From NCBI GenBank assembly GCA_023428755.1, contig JAEYWX010000012.1:62001-126000 (forward strand): a stretch of DNA of 64,000 nt, in the 5' to 3' direction. A program made the position numbers and the translations under genes. The stretch is from Bacteroidota bacterium. Its GTDB lineage: Bacteria; Bacteroidota; Bacteroidia; Chitinophagales; Chitinophagaceae. How positions within the stretch are numbered: position 1 is the stretch's first letter; each line of letters starts with the position of its first letter. Below are positions 32,561-41,731 of this stretch, one piece after another. Below the pieces are notes generated by a model. It made no database searches and was not told the DNA's origin. It saw nothing but the letters and a program-made list of their open reading frames with translations.

Positions 32561-34429
32561 ATGTTTCCAGAATACGATGTAATAGTAGTAGGTGCCGGTC
32601 ATGCCGGTTGTGAAGCCGCCGCTGCTGCTGCCAATATGGGCAGTAAAGTGTTGCTTGTGACCATGAATATGCAAACCATTGCCCAAATGAGCTGCAACCC
32701 GGCCATGGGAGGTATTGCAAAAGGACAAATTGTACGGGAAATAGATGCCTTGGGAGGCTATAGTGGAATTGTGAGCGATAAAAGTATGATCCAGTTCAGG
32801 ATGCTCAACCGCTCGAAAGGGCCGGCCATGTGGAGTCCACGTACCCAAAACGACAGGATGCTCTTCGCCGCCACCTGGCGGGAAATGCTGGAGCAAACCC
32901 CAAATGTTGATTTCTACCAGGATATGGTGCGACAGTTACTGGTGAAGGATGGTCGTTGCTACGGTGTAGTAACAGGCTTAGGTCATGAAATCAAAGCCAA
33001 AGCGGTAGTGGTTACCAGCGGTACGTTCCTGAATGGCGTAATTCATATTGGGGAGAAGCAATTGGGAGGCGGACGAATTTCAGAAAAAGCTGCTACCGGA
33101 ATTACAGAACAACTGGTTGAATTAGGTTTTGAAAGCGATCGTTTAAAAACCGGTACACCTCCCCGGATCGATGGACGCAGCCTGGATTATTCCAAAATGG
33201 AAGAGCAAAAGGGCGACGATGAGATCACAGGCTTCTCTTACATGGACGTACCCATTATTAAACCCGCCGAACAACGGAGTTGCTACATTACATATACCAG
33301 TGATGCCGTACACGATATTTTAAAAACCGGTTTCGACCGGAGCCCCATGTACCAGGGCCGCATTCAAGGCACAGGCCCCCGCTACTGCCCAAGTATTGAA
33401 GACAAGATCAACCGCTTTGCAGAACGGGAGCGCCATCAACTCTTTGTAGAACCCGAAGGATGGAATACAGTAGAGATCTATGTAAATGGCTTTTCAACTT
33501 CACTACCGGAACAAGTTCAATACGAAGCGCTTCGTAAAGTGGTGGGTTTTGAAAATGCACGGATGTTTCGCCCGGGATATGCCATTGAATATGATTTCTT
33601 TCCACCAACGCAGTTAACCTATTCACTCGAAACAAAACAGATTCAGAACCTGTTCTTCGCCGGACAGATCAATGGTACCACGGGTTATGAAGAAGCCGCC
33701 TGCCAGGGATTAATGGCCGGTATCAATGCCCATTTAAAAGCAACCGAACAGGATCCGTTTATTTTGAAACGGAGTGATGCATACATTGGTGTATTGATTG
33801 ATGACCTAATCAGCAAAGGCACTGATGAACCTTATCGCATGTTTACCAGTCGTGCTGAATACCGTACACTGCTGCGACAGGACAATGCTGATCTGCGCTT
33901 AACAGCATTGAGTTATAAAATGGGATTAGCAACGCAGGAACGGATGGACAAAACAAACAGTAAATTGGAAGCTGTTGAAAAGATCAAACAAACACTCAAC
34001 GAAATAACATTAACACCGGAAGAGATCAATCCGTTTCTTGAAGCGAACAACAGTGCCGCTTTAACGCAAAAACAAAAAGCAGCCCAGATCTTATTACGCC
34101 CCGGTATTTCTTTACAGCAACTCATCAATGCTTCACCCACCTTACAACAACTAACGGGAACGCCTACCGCAGAAATTACCGAGCAGGCAGAAATACAGGT
34201 GAAGTATGATGTGTATATCGAAAAAGAAAAAGAACTGGTACAACGAATGAGCCAGCTTGAAGATCTTGAAATTCCTGCCAGCTTTGATTACAACAAACTT
34301 TCTTCACTCAGTACAGAAGCATTGCAGAAGTTTAAAAAGATCAAGCCACAAACATTGGGACAGGCATCACGTATTTCCGGTGTAAACCCAAGTGATGTGC
34401 AGATACTGATGGTGTATATGGGACGATAA
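32561..34429 (+). CDS. mnmG: tRNA uridine-5-carboxymethylaminomethyl modification enzyme MnmG (GidA)
   Basis: FAD-dependent partner of MnmE that installs the cmnm5 group at U34 of tRNAs. Signatures: dinucleotide-binding VIVVGAGHAGCEAA, CNPAMGGIAKGQIVREIDAL, GTFLNGVIHIGEKQLGGGR, LKTGTPPRIDGRS and the C-terminal SRISGVNPSDVQILMVYMG. Length 622 from ATG 32561, chosen because the preceding in-frame TTG is part of the -7 element. It acts on the same wobble uridine as MnmH (18.1 kb). Confidence 0.97.
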   Translation: MFPEYDVIVVGAGHAGCEAAAAAANMGSKVLLVTMNMQTIAQMSCNPAMGGIAKGQIVREIDALGGYSGIVSDKSMIQFRMLNRSKGPAMWSPRTQNDRMLFAATWREMLEQTPNVDFYQDMVRQLLVKDGRCYGVVTGLGHEIKAKAVVVTSGTFLNGVIHIGEKQLGGGRISEKAATGITEQLVELGFESDRLKTGTPPRIDGRSLDYSKMEEQKGDDEITGFSYMDVPIIKPAEQRSCYITYTSDAVHDILKTGFDRSPMYQGRIQGTGPRYCPSIEDKINRFAERERHQLFVEPEGWNTVEIYVNGFSTSLPEQVQYEALRKVVGFENARMFRPGYAIEYDFFPPTQLTYSLETKQIQNLFFAGQINGTTGYEEAACQGLMAGINAHLKATEQDPFILKRSDAYIGVLIDDLISKGTDEPYRMFTSRAEYRTLLRQDNADLRLTALSYKMGLATQERMDKTNSKLEAVEKIKQTLNEITLTPEEINPFLEANNSAALTQKQKAAQILLRPGISLQQLINASPTLQQLTGTPTAEITEQAEIQVKYDVYIEKEKELVQRMSQLEDLEIPASFDYNKLSSLSTEALQKFKKIKPQTLGQASRISGVNPSDVQILMVYMGR

Positions 34430-34542
34430 GAAATAAACAGCTTCATTCTGTAAATTTCTGACAGCTTTTTCATTCTGTTAACTCCATTTATCTTTTTCGT
34501 TTTACTGCCTGTCATTAATTGCTACGATACAATTCGTTTTTC

Positions 34543-34558
34543 TACAACATTTGTTGTA
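34543..34558. promoter_or_regulatory. Palindrome upstream of the outer-membrane receptor gene
   Basis: TACAACA-TT-TGTTGTA, two perfect 7-base arms. Another TACAACA half-site lies at about 34637. It sits about 95 bases before the receptor start and could be an operator. Confidence 0.35.
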
Positions 34559-34650
34559 CCGAATCATCATGCAATATGGAACAAAGCCATGTTCGTATCA
34601 GCTGTTTTCATCAACAGGTGTTGATTCGGGTGTAGTACAACACTTGAACA

Positions 34651-37104
34651 ATGAGAATTACGTTAAGCCTTATCATCACTTTTTTTGTTTGCATGGTTTC
34701 CGCTGCACAAACAACCGTGCGTGGAAAAATTACAGTGCGTATTGTAAACCAGGAACAGCAACCTGTTGAAAACGCAACGGCTGAATTGCTACGCAGCAAT
34801 GATTCTTCTCTCGTAAAAACAGCCTTGTCGGATAAAACCGGTTTGGTTGAATTTGAGCAAATTCCGTTTGGAAATTACTTCATCCGTACCAGCCTGGTAA
34901 ACCACGAAAAACAACTCTCAACAGTCATCAGTCTTTCCGAACAACAATCAACGGTTGCAGCAGCCGACATTACTGTTCGTCCATCGGCCACACAATTAAA
35001 AACCATTGAAGTAACCGGTCGCAAACCATTTATTCAGCGATTGGGAGATCGCATAGTTGTGAATGTAGAGAACAGTGTAGTAAATGCAGGAAGCTCTGCC
35101 TTTGATGTACTGGAACGTTCACCCGGCATTTTAATTGATGCAAACGATAACCTGAGCATGCGTGGCCGCAGCGGTGTTATTATCATGATTGATGGAAAGC
35201 CAACACCCATGAGTGGAGCCGATCTGGTAAATTATTTACGCAGTCTTCCATCAAATGCAATTGAACGAATCGACCTTATCACCAATCCATCTTCCAAATA
35301 CGATGCAGCCGGTAATGCGGGCATTATTGATATCCGCATGAAAAAAGACCAACGCTTTGGTACCAATGGCAGCATTACTGCCGGTTACGGACAAGGCATC
35401 TATCCAAAAGCAAACGGCGGTATCAACTTTAATCAACGTAACAAATTCATGAACCTCTTTGGTGGATACAACTATGCCTACCGCATGAATCTCAACAACC
35501 TTTTACTCGACCGGAATTTTTATACCAACGGCGTGTTTACAGGAAAGGATGAAAAAAACAATTACACCAAAATTCCACTTGATTTACATACACTGCGTAT
35601 CGGTGCCGATTTCTTTCCATCTAAAAAAACAGTGATCGGCTTTGTGGTAAACAGCAACCTGAATTATATTAATCCATACAATAACAACAGTTCCATTGTA
35701 ATTGACGGAAACAAACAACCCGTATTTACATTCCGCACACAATCCGAAAACAGGAATCATAACCGCAACGCTGTTGGGAATGTAAACATCAAACACACAT
35801 TCGACAGTACAGGCCGGGAACTGACAGCTGATATTGATCTTGGTTATTTCGGTTCCAATAATGATTCACGTGTGGCCACACAGTATTACAATCTCAACGG
35901 CTCAGCATTGCAACCCGATTATATACTCGATGGTTTCCAGGATGGCATCCTGCGACTTGCAACAGCAAAAGCCGATTATGTACATCCGTTACAAAAGAAT
36001 GCACGCTTTGAAGCAGGATTTAAAACAAGCCTGGTGCATGCTGATAATGATGCCCGCTTTTTTGATATGAGCAGCGGCTCTCCGGTGGATGATGAAAACA
36101 AGACCAATCATTTTTACTATGACGAGAACATCAATGCAGCGTATGCCAACTTCAAAAAAGAATTCAAGAAGTTTGATCTGCAAATAGGATTGCGTGCTGA
36201 AAACACCAACGTAAAAACAAAACAGGTAAAAGGAAATGTAAACTGGGACACATCGTACACACAATTATTTCCCAGTGCATTCTTCAACTATAAATTAAAA
36301 GAAGATCATACATTGGGTGTATCAGTAAGCCGACGCATCGACCGGCCGAACTATTCACAACTCAACCCCTTCCTGTTCTTAATTGATGTTACTACGTATT
36401 CAACCGGCAACCCATCCCTGCTGCCGCAGTTTACCTGGAGTTATGAATTGAATTACACCATGAAGAATATCAACTTCACACTGGGGTACAGCCGTACAAA
36501 AAACAACCAGAACATTGTGATCACACGATTCAAAGATGTGTTCCCGAATATACCAAGCGATGATAATATTACCGTACAGATACCGGTGAACCTTACCTCA
36601 TCTGATTATTACGGTTTAACAGTTGCCGCACCCATCCGCCTCAACAAATGGTGGAACATGATGAATAACCTCAACGTATTTTACAATCATTTCAACGGCA
36701 ACCTGGCAGGTACTACATTAAATAATGGTAAAGCCGTTGTGAACATGAGTACCAACAATACTTTTACATTCGGAAAGGGATGGAGCAGTGAACTGTTTGG
36801 TAATTATAATTCCGGCGGACAATACGGTTTTATGGTGATGCGTCCGCAATGGGGTGTAGGTGCAGGTTTACAAAAAACATTGTGGAAAGGAAAAGGACAG
36901 GTGCGTTTCAACATCACCGATATTTTCTGGACCAATCTGCCACGTGCCACTATTACCTATAACAACTATATTGAAATATGGAGAGCTTACCGTGAAACAA
37001 GAGTAGCCAACCTCAGCTTCACCTATCGCTTCGGTAATAACAAAGTAGCACAGGCAAGAAGAAGAACAACGGCATCGGAAGAAGAACGCCAACGTGCACA
37101 ATAA
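34651..37104 (+). CDS. TonB-dependent-receptor-like outer membrane beta-barrel protein
   Basis: 817 residues. Signal peptide RITLSLIITFFVCMVSAAQ, then a carboxypeptidase-regulatory-like domain (KITVRIVNQEQQPVENATAE). A plug domain follows (QRLGDRIVVNVENSVVNAG, ERSPGILIDANDNLSMRGRS, IDGKPTPMSGADLVNYLR), and then a large beta-barrel ending in an aromatic strand (NLSFTYRFGNN). The plug and barrel match the outer-membrane beta-barrel family of Bacteroidota rather than SusC. No partner lipoprotein is adjacent. The substrate is unknown. Confidence 0.9.
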   Translation: MRITLSLIITFFVCMVSAAQTTVRGKITVRIVNQEQQPVENATAELLRSNDSSLVKTALSDKTGLVEFEQIPFGNYFIRTSLVNHEKQLSTVISLSEQQSTVAAADITVRPSATQLKTIEVTGRKPFIQRLGDRIVVNVENSVVNAGSSAFDVLERSPGILIDANDNLSMRGRSGVIIMIDGKPTPMSGADLVNYLRSLPSNAIERIDLITNPSSKYDAAGNAGIIDIRMKKDQRFGTNGSITAGYGQGIYPKANGGINFNQRNKFMNLFGGYNYAYRMNLNNLLLDRNFYTNGVFTGKDEKNNYTKIPLDLHTLRIGADFFPSKKTVIGFVVNSNLNYINPYNNNSSIVIDGNKQPVFTFRTQSENRNHNRNAVGNVNIKHTFDSTGRELTADIDLGYFGSNNDSRVATQYYNLNGSALQPDYILDGFQDGILRLATAKADYVHPLQKNARFEAGFKTSLVHADNDARFFDMSSGSPVDDENKTNHFYYDENINAAYANFKKEFKKFDLQIGLRAENTNVKTKQVKGNVNWDTSYTQLFPSAFFNYKLKEDHTLGVSVSRRIDRPNYSQLNPFLFLIDVTTYSTGNPSLLPQFTWSYELNYTMKNINFTLGYSRTKNNQNIVITRFKDVFPNIPSDDNITVQIPVNLTSSDYYGLTVAAPIRLNKWWNMMNNLNVFYNHFNGNLAGTTLNNGKAVVNMSTNNTFTFGKGWSSELFGNYNSGGQYGFMVMRPQWGVGAGLQKTLWKGKGQVRFNITDIFWTNLPRATITYNNYIEIWRAYRETRVANLSFTYRFGNNKVAQARRRTTASEEERQRAQ

Positions 37105-37442
37105 AGACCGCACATGATGTGATTGGATTGATGATGACTTTGATAAAAGAAGGCCGCCGTGATGATCCATCTCTTCTGCTCTGTAATTAAAACATCTACA
37201 TTTTTTCTCATGTTGATATCGGGCTGGTAGTCTTGCCGGCCCTCTTTTTTTCTCAGCAAGCTGAGAAAAAATAATAAGCAATGGGCAATAAGCAATTGGC
37301 AAAGCATGAAACACTTCGATGGGCTGTATTTTTTTGCCTGTTGCAAATTGTCAATTGCATATTACTTATTGTTCGACCTGTATCGGATCAAAGGAATGAT
37401 ACACAAAGTGCAATTGCTCAAAGCTCATCGCTCACAGCTTCT
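37105..37442. repeat. Non-coding stretch with GCAATGGGCAAT-type repeats
   Basis: Contains a cluster of short degenerate repeats (AGCAATGGGCAATAAGCAA at about 37277 and their inverted form CAAATTGTCAATTGCATATT at about 37345) that can fold back on each other. Similar clusters occur near 38420-38500 and 42516-42545. No gene seen. Confidence 0.5.
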
Positions 37443-38303
37443 TCACCTTAACTCTTTCTTCCGGGCAAGTTGCAATAACTGTAAATGGGGTTGTAAATGC
37501 AGCAGACTGTCTTTCTGTAAAAACTGGCGCAGATGTTTGTAGAAATGGCTGTAATCGTAATAGCCATACACGCCGTAATGAAACGATTGCGGTCGGGTAA
37601 TGATGTGACTAACGGCCTTGCGTATACGCAGTACCTGCAGCGCCTGTTTGCTGCTGAGGCCGGTACTGGTTTCAAAATAACGCTGGAGTGTGCGGGTGGA
37701 AACATGGTGCTGCAAAGCCAGCTCTTCCACTGCCGTATGAAAACGATTATCGATCACTGCTTTTTGTAAAATGGATGTAACAATGCTGATGGGCTTTAAC
37801 GAACCCTGGTACTGCTCCACCATCTGTTCGTAATGCTGGGTTAAATATTGTACTCTTTTTTCAAACGAGGGTAAATGCTTTACATGATTGATCACCGTTT
37901 GTTCCATCAGGTAACTCAATGGAAACATCGTTCCACTGTATTCTGAAAAATTCACCTTCTTCTCAAAGATCACCGGGCTTACTTTAAACTTGATACCAAA
38001 CACCACATTGCCCGGCTGGTGAAACGCTTCAATATTATTGAGCCTTGGTAAAAAACCATCGCCCCGCAGTTGCTGCCGGTTCTGCTCGATCTGCATGGAA
38101 TACGGTGTACCCAAATTGATGAGATAGGAATAACCAAGATTGGGAAACAACACATCACTAAACCCGTCGGGATATTTCTGCCAGAGATGTTCAAATTTTG
38201 TTTGCCAGAAAAATTCAATGAACAACGCCAACGGCCCCGTTACATAATGCCGGTAGTAGTTGGTTTCGAAGTGATCGGTATGAACAAACTCGATGTGTTG
38301 CAC
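37443..38303 (-). CDS. AraC family transcriptional regulator
   Basis: 286 residues. N-terminal domain of about 150 residues with GPLALFIEFFWQTKFEHLWQ and FGIKFKVSP, as in the AraC members with an N-terminal cupin-like sensor. The C-terminal double HTH shows AVEELALQHHVSTRTLQRYF and HYGVYGYYDYSHFYKHLRQF. Targets are unknown; the receptor gene upstream and the desaturase downstream are possible. Confidence 0.88.
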   Translation of the reverse strand: MQHIEFVHTDHFETNYYRHYVTGPLALFIEFFWQTKFEHLWQKYPDGFSDVLFPNLGYSYLINLGTPYSMQIEQNRQQLRGDGFLPRLNNIEAFHQPGNVVFGIKFKVSPVIFEKKVNFSEYSGTMFPLSYLMEQTVINHVKHLPSFEKRVQYLTQHYEQMVEQYQGSLKPISIVTSILQKAVIDNRFHTAVEELALQHHVSTRTLQRYFETSTGLSSKQALQVLRIRKAVSHIITRPQSFHYGVYGYYDYSHFYKHLRQFLQKDSLLHLQPHLQLLQLARKKELR

Positions 38304-38573
38304 AGCGGCAAAGTATACAACAACACAAGACTATGCAATCGATTCATGATGAACGGCACACCGCTTATCAACTATTCGTGTTAACGCTTTATTAGCAAAC
38401 CGACCATAGCAATAAACAATGGGCAATGAGCAACAGGCAATGTGAAAATGAGCTTATCTTTTCTTTTTGCGTATTGCAAATTGTCCATTGTCCATTCTCA
38501 CATTCTTATCTGTGTTCCTCTGTGTCCATCCGTGGCTAAACCCATTCGTGTGCATTCGTGTAATTCGTGGCAC
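38304..38573. repeat. Non-coding stretch with two dispersed repeat types
   Basis: Holds a GCAATGGGCAAT cluster with its inverse (about 38413-38500) and a copy of the CTCTGTGTCCATCCGTGG / ATTCGTGTAATTCGTGG family (38511-38573), both of which recur elsewhere in the window. No gene seen. Confidence 0.55.
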
Positions 38574-38603
38574 AAAAAAAGCCGTCAGAAAAAATCCAAC
38601 GGC
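38574..38603 (-). terminator. Terminator of the desaturase gene
   Basis: GCCGT (38581-38585) pairs with ACGGC (38599-38603); on the minus strand a T7 run follows (38580-38574). It lies 25 bases after the desaturase stop. Confidence 0.75.
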
Positions 38604-38627
38604 CTTCCATCATAATCAGTAGTATAA

Positions 38628-39389
38628 CTATTTCTGCTGTTTGCTCTGTGGCAAATGCACCGGCTTTAAACGAATGATGTGCAAGGCATGCATTACACGC
38701 ATAATTAAAAACGTAAGATCAAATTCATACCACTTGCGGGCAAAGTTGGCATTGTCTTTATCCTTGTGGTGATTGTTCTGAAACAACTCACCCATCAGCA
38801 ATACACCCCATGGTGTTGTGTTTTTGCTGTGGTCTTCAATTTTATAATTGCGGTAGCCCATTTTATGACCAAACCAATTCACGATCGCACCCTGGATCGG
38901 CCCCATTAAAAAATGAATGGGCAGTAACAAAAACCACCAGAAGCTGGGCGCAAAAAAGAAATAGAACGCCACATAACCCGCAATAAAAAAACCACGGGTA
39001 ATATTGTTGTGGCCAAACTTATCGAGCTTGTCCCACACCGGTAAGTACTCCCGAGTAAATTCCGGATCGGGTACGTTTTTACCTGTTACAAATCCGCTGA
39101 AGATGCGTGCAGTGTGCACCATCATTTGCCAGATGTCTTTAAAGAAATGCGGCGAGTGCGGATCTTTTTCTGTATCACTGTACGCATGGTGCATGCGATG
39201 CATCACGGCATACGCACGGGGCACCAAAAACGAAGAGCCTTGTACAAACCACGTTAAAAAATAAAATGTTTTTTCCCAACCCGGCCTTGCCGTGTACATC
39301 TGGTGGGAAGCGTAGCGATGAAGAAAGAATGAGTGAAAGAACAAACTTAAAAACCAATGCAATGTAAAAAACAAGAGAATCGCTGTCAT
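38628..39389 (-). CDS. Membrane acyl-CoA/acyl-lipid desaturase
   Basis: Delta-9-type fatty acid desaturase. The three histidine boxes that bind the di-iron centre are present: HRYASH near the first helix, HRMHH, and QNNHH. Four hydrophobic segments flank them in the standard order. I start at ATG 39389 (MTAILLFFTLHW), giving 253 residues, the usual size. The frame continues 50 codons upstream, but that part is not conserved-looking. Likely role: membrane fluidity. Confidence 0.9.
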   Translation of the reverse strand: MTAILLFFTLHWFLSLFFHSFFLHRYASHQMYTARPGWEKTFYFLTWFVQGSSFLVPRAYAVMHRMHHAYSDTEKDPHSPHFFKDIWQMMVHTARIFSGFVTGKNVPDPEFTREYLPVWDKLDKFGHNNITRGFFIAGYVAFYFFFAPSFWWFLLLPIHFLMGPIQGAIVNWFGHKMGYRNYKIEDHSKNTTPWGVLLMGELFQNNHHKDKDNANFARKWYEFDLTFLIMRVMHALHIIRLKPVHLPQSKQQK

Positions 39390-39672
39390 GAGAAACCAAA
39401 TAGAATAAATGAAATAAGGTTGCAAAGAAAGCACATAAAAAGCAGACAACATGAACTGTAGAGAAACAATACAAGGTTTTGACACAATTACTAAACAGTT
39501 AGCCGTAGAAACAAACAACTGTATGTAAAATCGTTGCAAAAAATATCCCTTTGTTTGCCAAATACAATGAGTACCTTACTGGAACAGAACTCCCACCCGT
39601 TGATTACTGGCACATAATTCATCTCCCCTTGATTGCTGCCACTTCTATTTCAAAACTCAAAATCAATTCACG

Positions 39673-40206
39673 ATGAAACATGTTATTTTGGTAGCCTGTA
39701 TTATTGGCCTCATCCTCGCCTGCAACACTGACACAGAAAAAACAACGGACGCAACAACTACTCCTGCTACATCAACACCAACTGACCTGCCGTACAAAGC
39801 CAGCTATACCAGCAGTTGGGACAACAACGTATCGGATGCTGATTTGAAAGTAGTACTGATGAGTTACAAGCATTGGGCCGATGGTAACATCGATGGTCTT
39901 ATGAATACCATGGGCGACAGCGCCTGGGTAGATCATTCCGATGGCGTGAGTAAAAACTACAGTAATGCCGACCTGCGTGCCTTCTGGTCCAAATCACGTG
40001 ACAGCCTCAGCAGCGTTACCATTGACATGCAGGCCTGGGAGCGTATGCGCAGCACCGATAAGAACGACAGCTTTGTAGTTACCTGGTACAAACAAATTGA
40101 TGTGTACAAAGATGGCCGTGTTGATTCGGCACAATACCACGATATTAACCAGGTGAAAGGCGGTAAAATTGTTTGGTACAGCCAGTACCGCAGAGCGTTG
40201 AAATAA
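39673..40206 (+). CDS. Lipoprotein with NTF2/SnoaL-like domain
   Basis: 177 residues, lipobox LILAC (Cys17), a Thr/Pro/Ala-rich linker (about 20-40), then a cone-shaped NTF2-like domain: SDADLKVVLMSYKHWADGNI, DSAWVDHSDGVS, YSNADLRAFWSKSRDSLSSV and YHDINQVKGGKIVWYSQYR. Such domains bind small hydrophobic ligands or act as simple enzymes; the role here is unknown. Confidence 0.75.
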   Translation: MKHVILVACIIGLILACNTDTEKTTDATTTPATSTPTDLPYKASYTSSWDNNVSDADLKVVLMSYKHWADGNIDGLMNTMGDSAWVDHSDGVSKNYSNADLRAFWSKSRDSLSSVTIDMQAWERMRSTDKNDSFVVTWYKQIDVYKDGRVDSAQYHDINQVKGGKIVWYSQYRRALK

Positions 40207-40442
40207 TACAGCACACAACAATGGTTGCAAAGCATCGATCGATTGGTCGGTGCTTTTTTCGGTCGGCCCGGCTCTGCCGGTCTGAACGATTATGGAAGAA
40301 GAATTTCTCAAACAGAGAGCACAGAGAACGCAAAGAAAAAACCTCAGCGTTATCCTCCTCTCAGCGTGAAAAAGCAACAGTCCGTAACCCGGTCGGCCCG
40401 GCTTTGCCGATCTGATCGATTGACATTACAATCATAAAGTCA
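40207..40442. repeat. Repeat-rich non-coding stretch
   Basis: Two copies of the TCGGCCCGGCTTTGCCG family (40260 and 40392) flank a copy of the CACAGAGAACGCAAAG family (about 40315). Other members are at 41181, 41224-41440 and 63454. No gene seen. Confidence 0.6.
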
Positions 40443-40473
40443 TTTGTAAAACAATAATATTTTGATAGTTTTG
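40443..40473 (+). promoter_or_regulatory. Promoter of the candidate small RNA
   Basis: TTTG at 40443-40446, 19-base spacer, TAGTTTTG at 40466-40473: exact match to the Bacteroidota consensus, with no coding frame behind it. Confidence 0.7.
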
Positions 40474-40478
40474 TAGTG

Positions 40479-40548
40479 CTTTGGGCTGCGGCCCGGAGCC
40501 TACGCAGCAGGGCGTTCATCCAAACGGGTGAACGCCCTGCCTGTTTTT
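40479..40548 (+). ncRNA. Candidate small RNA, about 70 nt
   Basis: A consensus promoter is followed at once by a GC-rich stretch with a small hairpin (GGGC-TGCG-GCCC at about 40483-40494) and then a strong 12-base stem (40507-40518 with 40529-40540) and a T5 run. There is no open frame. The layout is that of an independently transcribed, intrinsically terminated small RNA. Its T-run overlaps the last codon of the convergent nuclease gene at 40547. I do not recognise the family. Confidence 0.55.
40507..40548 (+). terminator. Strong terminator of the candidate small RNA
   Basis: 12-base perfect stem, arms 40507-40518 and 40529-40540, followed by CTG and T5. The minus-strand side has no T-run, so it points rightward. 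Confidence 0.85.
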
Positions 40549-41071
40549 ACAGCCTGCTTAAAGCATCATAAATGGATTCATCAAACACCATCATCCGGTC
40601 GGCAATAAAGAGGTTTTGTTGTCGGGTAATAACCCATACCGCTTCTATGCTTTTATTCCGATCTGGTTGCAAAGCACCAATAATTCCTTTCTTGATATCC
40701 TGTATGGCATATTGTTGCTCGGCGAGGTTTAGTACGGCTATTTTTACTTTTTGCTGTGCACAACTGTAAATACAACGGTTAATGGTTGATTGCTTGATTC
40801 TTCTTGATTTATCAGGCGTTTTAATATCAGCAATCGATGTTCCGTTAATGCGGATATCCGGGTTTTTGTAGGCAAAAACATCGTGTAGAAATTCTTTTCT
40901 TAATTCAGTTTCAAAAGCAGAAAACGTTGGGAGCATTTCAATCTTATGTCCATGATCAGCCAGTATGCGGCAGGCTTCAAGGTTTTGTTGCAGCTCATCC
41001 TCACCATGTCGTGCGTGCAGCCATACATAACCTCCCGATGTGGATTCATAGATTTGCGAATAGCCGATCAT
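40547..41071 (-). CDS. CdiA-C-like nuclease (toxin) domain protein
   Basis: 174 residues. The first third (GGYVWLHARHGEDELQQNLE ... ILADHGHKIEMLP) followed by NPDIRINGTSIADIKTPDKS and INRCIYSCAQQKVKIAVLNL matches the pattern I know for C-terminal domains of contact-dependent inhibition toxins, a PD-(D/E)XK-related tRNase fold; the D ... DIK pair would be catalytic. No secretion signal, carrier or obvious immunity gene is adjacent, so this may be an orphan or a stand-alone nuclease. Family call is moderate. Confidence 0.55.
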   Translation of the reverse strand: MIGYSQIYESTSGGYVWLHARHGEDELQQNLEACRILADHGHKIEMLPTFSAFETELRKEFLHDVFAYKNPDIRINGTSIADIKTPDKSRRIKQSTINRCIYSCAQQKVKIAVLNLAEQQYAIQDIKKGIIGALQPDRNKSIEAVWVITRQQNLFIADRMMVFDESIYDALSRL

Positions 41072-41609
41072 TCTTTAAAGTAAATACATCAAGGGCAAAG
41101 TTCATAATCCTGCTTCCATTTGATGCGCCTCCGTTGCTTTCCTTGTTTTTTGAATTTGCGCCACGGGTATCTGTTTATTCAGTCGGCCCGGCTTTGCCGG
41201 TTTGAACGATGGGGGAAGAAGGGTTCACACGGAGGGCACAGGGGACGCAGAGGGTTGATGCGCTCCGCTTATCAAGAATTGGCCACGGATGAACGCAAAG
41301 GAACACAGAGTACACAGAGGGACACTGCTATACAATCTATGCGGCGCTGCGCTGGCATTTTTTTCACACAGAGAGCACGGAGGACGCAGAGGAATACAGA
41401 TGGAGCCACGAATTACACGAATTGACACGAACAGTAATAGAAAGAAGGTGCAGGTGTGCCACATGCTTTAATATGGCTGTATCCATGCCTTTGTGTGGGC
41501 TTTGCATGGGAGTAAGGACTTTGTGGCAAGAATGGTGAAAAGCGGCATAGATGGCTGTTTCCGGCATAAAGTGGTAAAGTTGGCATAAATGGCATAATGC
41601 GGCAAAAGC
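41072..41609. repeat. Repeat-rich non-coding stretch
   Basis: Contains a TCGGCCCGGCTTTGCCGG copy (41182), several tandem degenerate copies of CACAGAGGACGCAGAGG and CACGAATTACACGAATT (41224-41440), and then a run of GGCATAAATGGCATAATG-like short repeats (about 41546-41605). Open frames here are low-complexity and not believable as genes. Confidence 0.6.
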
Positions 41610-41632
41610 GGCGGGTTGATTTTCAATCCGCC
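41610..41632 (+). other. Hairpin before the 250-residue-protein cassette
   Basis: Arms 41610-41619 and 41623-41632 form a 10-base stem with one G-T pair and a TTT loop. The following sequence is T-rich but not a clean T-run. It may be a terminator for upstream readthrough or part of the leader of the gene at 41732. Confidence 0.5.
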
Positions 41633-41731
41633 GTTTGTGTTTGTAACCTTGTTGTGTCGTTGCAACAGACGGGTTTTAAAAAATGTACCCAAGAAACATT
41701 TTCCATTTTTTGAGCTTTAAATTTTAAACCG

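Noticed and set aside
41120..41471. Several overlapping frames in 41.1-41.5 kb
   Set aside because: They translate dispersed CACAGAGG/CACGAATT repeats; composition is not protein-like.
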